64,000 nt of DNA, taken from contig CAAFFR010000051.1 in assembly GCA_900762245.1 (NCBI GenBank), positions 32,664-96,663 on the forward strand, read 5' to 3'. Under the pieces are notes generated by a model. That model worked only from the letters and a program-made list of their open reading frames with translations. It had not been told where the DNA came from and did no database searches. The translations under genes and the position numbers were made by a program. Positions within the stretch are counted from its first letter, which is position 1; each line of letters starts with the position of its first letter. Origin of the DNA: an uncultured Oscillospiraceae bacterium. GTDB taxonomy: Bacteria; Bacillota_A; Clostridia; Oscillospirales; Oscillospiraceae. Shown here piece after piece: positions 60,662-64,000 of this stretch.

Positions 60662-62569
60662 ATGCCATCTAAATACGCAGGTTATATGGGCAAAGTGATG
60701 ATGATCGATCTAACTGCAGAAACCGTTTCCGAATATCCCTGGAGCGATGAACAAAGAGAACGATACTTAGGCGGCAAGATCATGGCCGCCAGAATTCTGG
60801 CTGACCATCTGACAGGAAAAGAAACGGCTTTCAGCGAAGAAAACTGGGTCATTATCTCCACCGGCCCCCTGACAGGTACCGGCGCACCCAGTTCCGCCCG
60901 GTTCAACATCTCCGCTCTGTCTCCCCAAACCGGAATTCTGGCTTCCTCCAACTGCGGCGGCAGCTTTGGCTTTCATCTGAAAAAGGCTGGCTACGACGCA
61001 CTGATCCTAAAAGGAAAATGTAATGGCCGCAAATGGCTGGAGATCAACGAGGATCAATTCACGTTCCACGATTCAGGCGATCTTTGGGGCACAAAGGTCA
61101 GTGAGTGTCAGGAAAAGCTGGCAGCCCTCATCGGCAAGAAAAATTTCGGAAAACTTTGCATCGGTCCTGCTGGTGAAAATCTTGTGAAATACGCTGGCAT
61201 CATTTCCGATGAGCGTGCCGCAGGCCGTACCGGTATGGGTGCTGTCTTAGGCTGGAAGGGTCTGAAAGCAATTACCGTCACCGGAAGCAAGACTGTCCCT
61301 GTTTATGATAAGGAAAAGACTACTGCCTGGTGTAAAAAATGGTTCTCTTACTTACAAGAGCATCCACTCACCGGCAACCAGCTCCCCAAGGTGGGTACAG
61401 CCGGGCTGGTCAGTTCCATGCAGATGCGCGGACTCCTGTCCACTAAGAATTACTCTGCCGGTCAGTATGAATACTTTGAGGATGTCAGCGGTGAACGGCT
61501 CGCTGAGGAATTCAATATTACCAATAAAGGCTGTCTGACCTGCCCTATCCGCTGCGCCAGAACCGTTATGGTGCAGGGAAAAGCTGTGAAGGGCCCTGAG
61601 TTGGAAACCCTGGGACTGCTGGGCGGCAATATCTGCAACAATGATCTGCAAAAGATCCTGGACTGGAACTATGAGCTGGACGAGCTGGGCATGGATACGA
61701 TTTCCACCGCCAACACCATCGCCTGGGCTATGGAGGCCAATGAGACAGGTTTGTGGGACAACGGTCTGAAGTTCGGCTCTGTGGAAGAACTGTCTTCTGT
61801 GTTTGACGATATCGCCCACCGCCGTGGTATCGGTGATGAGCTGGCAGAGGGCAGCAAGCGTTTGTCCGAAAAGTACGGTGGAAAAGAATTTGCAATGCAC
61901 AGCAAAGGACTGGAACTGGCAGCCTACGAACCCAGACGAGCAGTGGGCCAAGGTCTGGGCTATGCTGTGTCCAACAGAGGCGGCTGCCACTTAAACGGCG
62001 GCTATCTGGTTATTCTGGAAGGTCTTGGTCTGAATGTAGATGCGCAGACACCAAAGTCCAAAGCAGATTTTACCATGCTGTTCCAGGATTTGATGGAAAC
62101 GATCTCCGCATCCGGTCAGTGTCTGTTTACTTCCTACGCCTTCTTCCCCGCATTTCTGCTGACAAAGCCCAATGGTGTGATCACCCAGACCGTCAACAAA
62201 GTTGCCACGCATGTTGGTGGTGCTGTACGGCTCATCAACAAGTGTCCCAGAGTCGCAGCCCTGCACCTGCCGGTGTTCCACCATACGAAAATGATCAAAT
62301 TGGCAACCGGCATGCATATGGATTTCGGCAAGTACATCCAGATTGGCGAGCGTGGCTACACATTGGAACGTTATATCAACTGTAAGTTCGGTATCAGCGC
62401 AGCCAATGATCGGTTGCCCAAACGTTTGACAGACATTCCCCAGGACCCCAATAATCCCAAGACGAAAATTCCTCTGGAAACCATGAAGAAAACCTATTAT
62501 GCCGCCCGTGGCTGGGATAAAAACGGCATTCCTACGGAAGCTACGCTGCGGCGGCTGAAGATTAAATGA
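60662..62569 (+). CDS. Tungsten-containing aldehyde ferredoxin oxidoreductase, second copy
   Basis: A 635-residue AOR. I use the ATG at 60662, 6 bases from GGAGGG; ATG at 60656 abuts it. LGGKIMAARILADHL and GPLTGTGAPSSARFN are the pterin contacts. Cluster ligands are CLTCPIRC near residue 295 and Cys in SASGQCLF near 480. The C-terminal NRGGCHLNGG pterin site is kept. It is clearly different from AOR1 and about 30 residues longer, so it probably has another aldehyde/acid substrate. Its codon use is less biased than AOR1. The MoaD-like gene overlaps its stop. Confidence 0.94.
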   Translation: MPSKYAGYMGKVMMIDLTAETVSEYPWSDEQRERYLGGKIMAARILADHLTGKETAFSEENWVIISTGPLTGTGAPSSARFNISALSPQTGILASSNCGGSFGFHLKKAGYDALILKGKCNGRKWLEINEDQFTFHDSGDLWGTKVSECQEKLAALIGKKNFGKLCIGPAGENLVKYAGIISDERAAGRTGMGAVLGWKGLKAITVTGSKTVPVYDKEKTTAWCKKWFSYLQEHPLTGNQLPKVGTAGLVSSMQMRGLLSTKNYSAGQYEYFEDVSGERLAEEFNITNKGCLTCPIRCARTVMVQGKAVKGPELETLGLLGGNICNNDLQKILDWNYELDELGMDTISTANTIAWAMEANETGLWDNGLKFGSVEELSSVFDDIAHRRGIGDELAEGSKRLSEKYGGKEFAMHSKGLELAAYEPRRAVGQGLGYAVSNRGGCHLNGGYLVILEGLGLNVDAQTPKSKADFTMLFQDLMETISASGQCLFTSYAFFPAFLLTKPNGVITQTVNKVATHVGGAVRLINKCPRVAALHLPVFHHTKMIKLATGMHMDFGKYIQIGERGYTLERYINCKFGISAANDRLPKRLTDIPQDPNNPKTKIPLETMKKTYYAARGWDKNGIPTEATLRRLKIK

Positions 62570-62796
62570 TTACGGTAAAGTTGTATGGTCTGCTTCGGAT
62601 AGAATCCGAAATCAAGGAACAACACATAGAGGCTGCTACTATAAAAGATGTTCTGGATTCGCTTCTGAATCAGGGCATCTCCAAATCGGACCTCAACAGC
62701 TGTGTGATTCTTATCAATGGAAAGCGTGCAAATAAAAGAAGCAAATTAGCAGACGGCGATACAGTGGTACTGATGTCCCCTGTTGCCGGCGGGTAA
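62566..62796 (+). CDS. MoaD/ThiS-like sulfur carrier, second copy
   Basis: A 76-residue ubiquitin-like protein beginning MITVKLYGLLRIES and ending SPVAGG. Its ATG overlaps the AOR2 stop (ATGA). It differs from the protein at 58671 except in fold and tail. Having one per AOR suggests each enzyme is served by a dedicated sulfur carrier, or that they differ in MoaE partner. Confidence 0.85.
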   Translation: MITVKLYGLLRIESEIKEQHIEAATIKDVLDSLLNQGISKSDLNSCVILINGKRANKRSKLADGDTVVLMSPVAGG

Positions 62797-62808
62797 AGGA
62801 GGATACTT

Positions 62809-64000
62809 ATGGAAATGCCTTATATGCTGGAAGTATTATGGTGCCGTACCTTTCAGAGCGTTCTGAAAATCGGCAACTATTTCATGGGCTATCGCATGCC
62901 AAAATATCTGGAAGGCCCCGGTAAAATCAAAGAACTGGGCGCATTTTTGAAAGAGAAAGGCATCAATGATGTTCTGGTCGTTACCGGTGCCGGTATGGTC
63001 CGCCGGGGGCAGGTACAGCCTATGCTGGATGGCTTTGATGCCAACGGCATCCGTTATACCCTGCAGACTTACACCACAACCGATCCCACATCCGACGATG
63101 TGGAACTGGGTTACAAGACCTACAAAGAAAAGGGCTGCAAGTCCATTGTTGCCATCGGCGGAGGCTCCAGAATCGACTGTGCCAAGGGCATCGCTGCCAA
63201 GGCTGTGCATCCGAAAAAGACCGTCGCACAGCTTCAGGGGCTGCTGAAAGTCCACTGGCCCATTCCACCCTTTGTGGCAATTCCCACCACCGCCGGCGCA
63301 GGCTCCGAAACCACCGTTGCAGCTGTAATTACCGATTCCAAAACACACAGAAAAGCAGCCATCAACGATCCCTTCCTGATCCCCAAGTATGCCGTTCTTG
63401 ATCCGGAACTGACCGTAGGCCTTCCCCCTTATACCACCGCCACCACCGGCATGGATGCGCTGGCCCATGCTGTGGAAGCCTACACCAATAAAACCTATAA
63501 CACGAAACTGGAGAATAAGCTGGCCAAGGAAGCCGTCAAGCTGATCCATGACAATATCCTACCTGCATTTGAAGATGGTTCCAATCTGGAAGCCCGGCAA
63601 AATATGCAGCGCGGCGCCTTCTATGCCGGCAGAGCCTTTACCCGGGGCTGTGTAGGCTATGTCCACGCTATCGGACACACGCTGGGAGGCCTGTACGGTG
63701 TCGCACACGGACTTGCCATGGCAGTATTACTTCCTCATGTCATGCGGGAATTCGGTGCCTCAGCCCACAAGCGTCTCGCAGAACTGGCTGACGAATGCGG
63801 CATCGCCGGTGCCAACGAAGCGGAAAAAGCCAATGCCTTCATTCGCTGGATAGAAGAAACCAACGCAAAAATGGGACTTCCTGACAAATTCGATGTCGTC
63901 CAGGATCAGGATATCGATCAGATGATCACCTGGGCCAGAAGGGAGGCCAATCCCCTCTACCCTGTTCCTGTTGTCTGGGCACGAAAGGATTTCAGACGGT
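62809..64000 (+). CDS. Iron-containing alcohol dehydrogenase (3' end beyond window)
   Basis: The first 397 codons of a group III alcohol dehydrogenase; the end lies beyond 64000. The nucleotide motif GGGSRID is near residue 120 (the family usually has GGGSSID or GGGSxxD). Metal ligands are Asp and His in MDALAHAVEAY near residue 220 and His in GYVHAIGHTLGGLYGVAHG near 285-303. AAAGGAGG precedes the ATG. As the last gene seen after AOR2 and its MoaD, it likely makes alcohol from, or aldehyde for, the AOR, giving acid-aldehyde-alcohol interconversion. Confidence 0.9.
   Translation, partial: MEMPYMLEVLWCRTFQSVLKIGNYFMGYRMPKYLEGPGKIKELGAFLKEKGINDVLVVTGAGMVRRGQVQPMLDGFDANGIRYTLQTYTTTDPTSDDVELGYKTYKEKGCKSIVAIGGGSRIDCAKGIAAKAVHPKKTVAQLQGLLKVHWPIPPFVAIPTTAGAGSETTVAAVITDSKTHRKAAINDPFLIPKYAVLDPELTVGLPPYTTATTGMDALAHAVEAYTNKTYNTKLENKLAKEAVKLIHDNILPAFEDGSNLEARQNMQRGAFYAGRAFTRGCVGYVHAIGHTLGGLYGVAHGLAMAVLLPHVMREFGASAHKRLAELADECGIAGANEAEKANAFIRWIEETNAKMGLPDKFDVVQDQDIDQMITWARREANPLYPVPVVWARKDFRR

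Overview
The window looks like a chromosomal segment of an anaerobic, gut-type member of the Clostridia, probably Oscillospiraceae/Ruminococcaceae-like. The signs are YesM/YesN regulation with LplABC-type sugar import, strong AGGAGG-type ribosome sites, sigma-A promoters, a domain-permuted GH3 enzyme, split transketolase, tungsten aldehyde oxidoreductases and a clear Firmicute codon style. No rRNA, tRNA, CRISPR array or integrase was seen.

Region 1 (1-31.3 kb) is a glycoside-utilisation locus. Minus-strand genes encode an FMN/4Fe-4S ene-reductase (cut by the left edge), two GH78-type alpha-L-rhamnosidases, a metallo-beta-lactamase-fold hydrolase, a permuted GH3 glycosidase, a YesN/YesM two-component pair, an LplBC-type permease pair with its lipoprotein, and a MATE exporter. 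A plus-strand DUF624 (YesL-like) membrane protein follows. Next comes a DUF5060-type glycosidase convergent with it and a catabolic set: FGGY kinase, two-part transketolase and an L-fucose/L-arabinose-isomerase-like protein. A divergent LacI regulator heads a plus-strand operon of three serine esterases, a flavodoxin/ferredoxin protein and a sugar O-acetyltransferase. Together these suggest removal of acyl, rhamnosyl, glucosyl and possibly apiosyl groups from plant glycosides or pectin, uptake of the sugars, and catabolism of at least one through isomerase-kinase-transketolase steps. An apiose-type route is the best guess but is not proven.

Region 2 (31.4-38.2 kb) is an accessory island: a HipB/HipA-like module, a HepT/MntA-like HEPN-nucleotidyltransferase module, two paralogous proteins of unknown function and two other genes of the kind found on clostridial mobile elements. 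A 460-base AT-rich non-coding stretch follows.

Region 3 (38.3-64 kb) is a tungsten/molybdenum island. It has a tungstate importer (TupABC; TupA appears circularly permuted), a radical SAM maturase, MoaE- and FmdE-like proteins, XdhC and a second metal-type ABC importer. A long operon carries a PBP-domain regulator, two MoeA proteins, two flavoproteins, MoaA, MoaC, MogA and an NTPase. On the plus strand two tungsten aldehyde ferredoxin oxidoreductases each have a MoaD-like partner, accompanied by a ThiF/MoeB-like enzyme, a nucleotidyltransferase fused to a ModE-like DNA-binding domain, and an iron alcohol dehydrogenase cut by the right edge. The two importer operons share a near-identical structured leader RNA, the strongest candidate here for an undescribed regulatory element. 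The island would import W/Mo oxyanion, build the pterin cofactor, load it into the oxidoreductases and couple aldehyde, acid and alcohol interconversion to ferredoxin.
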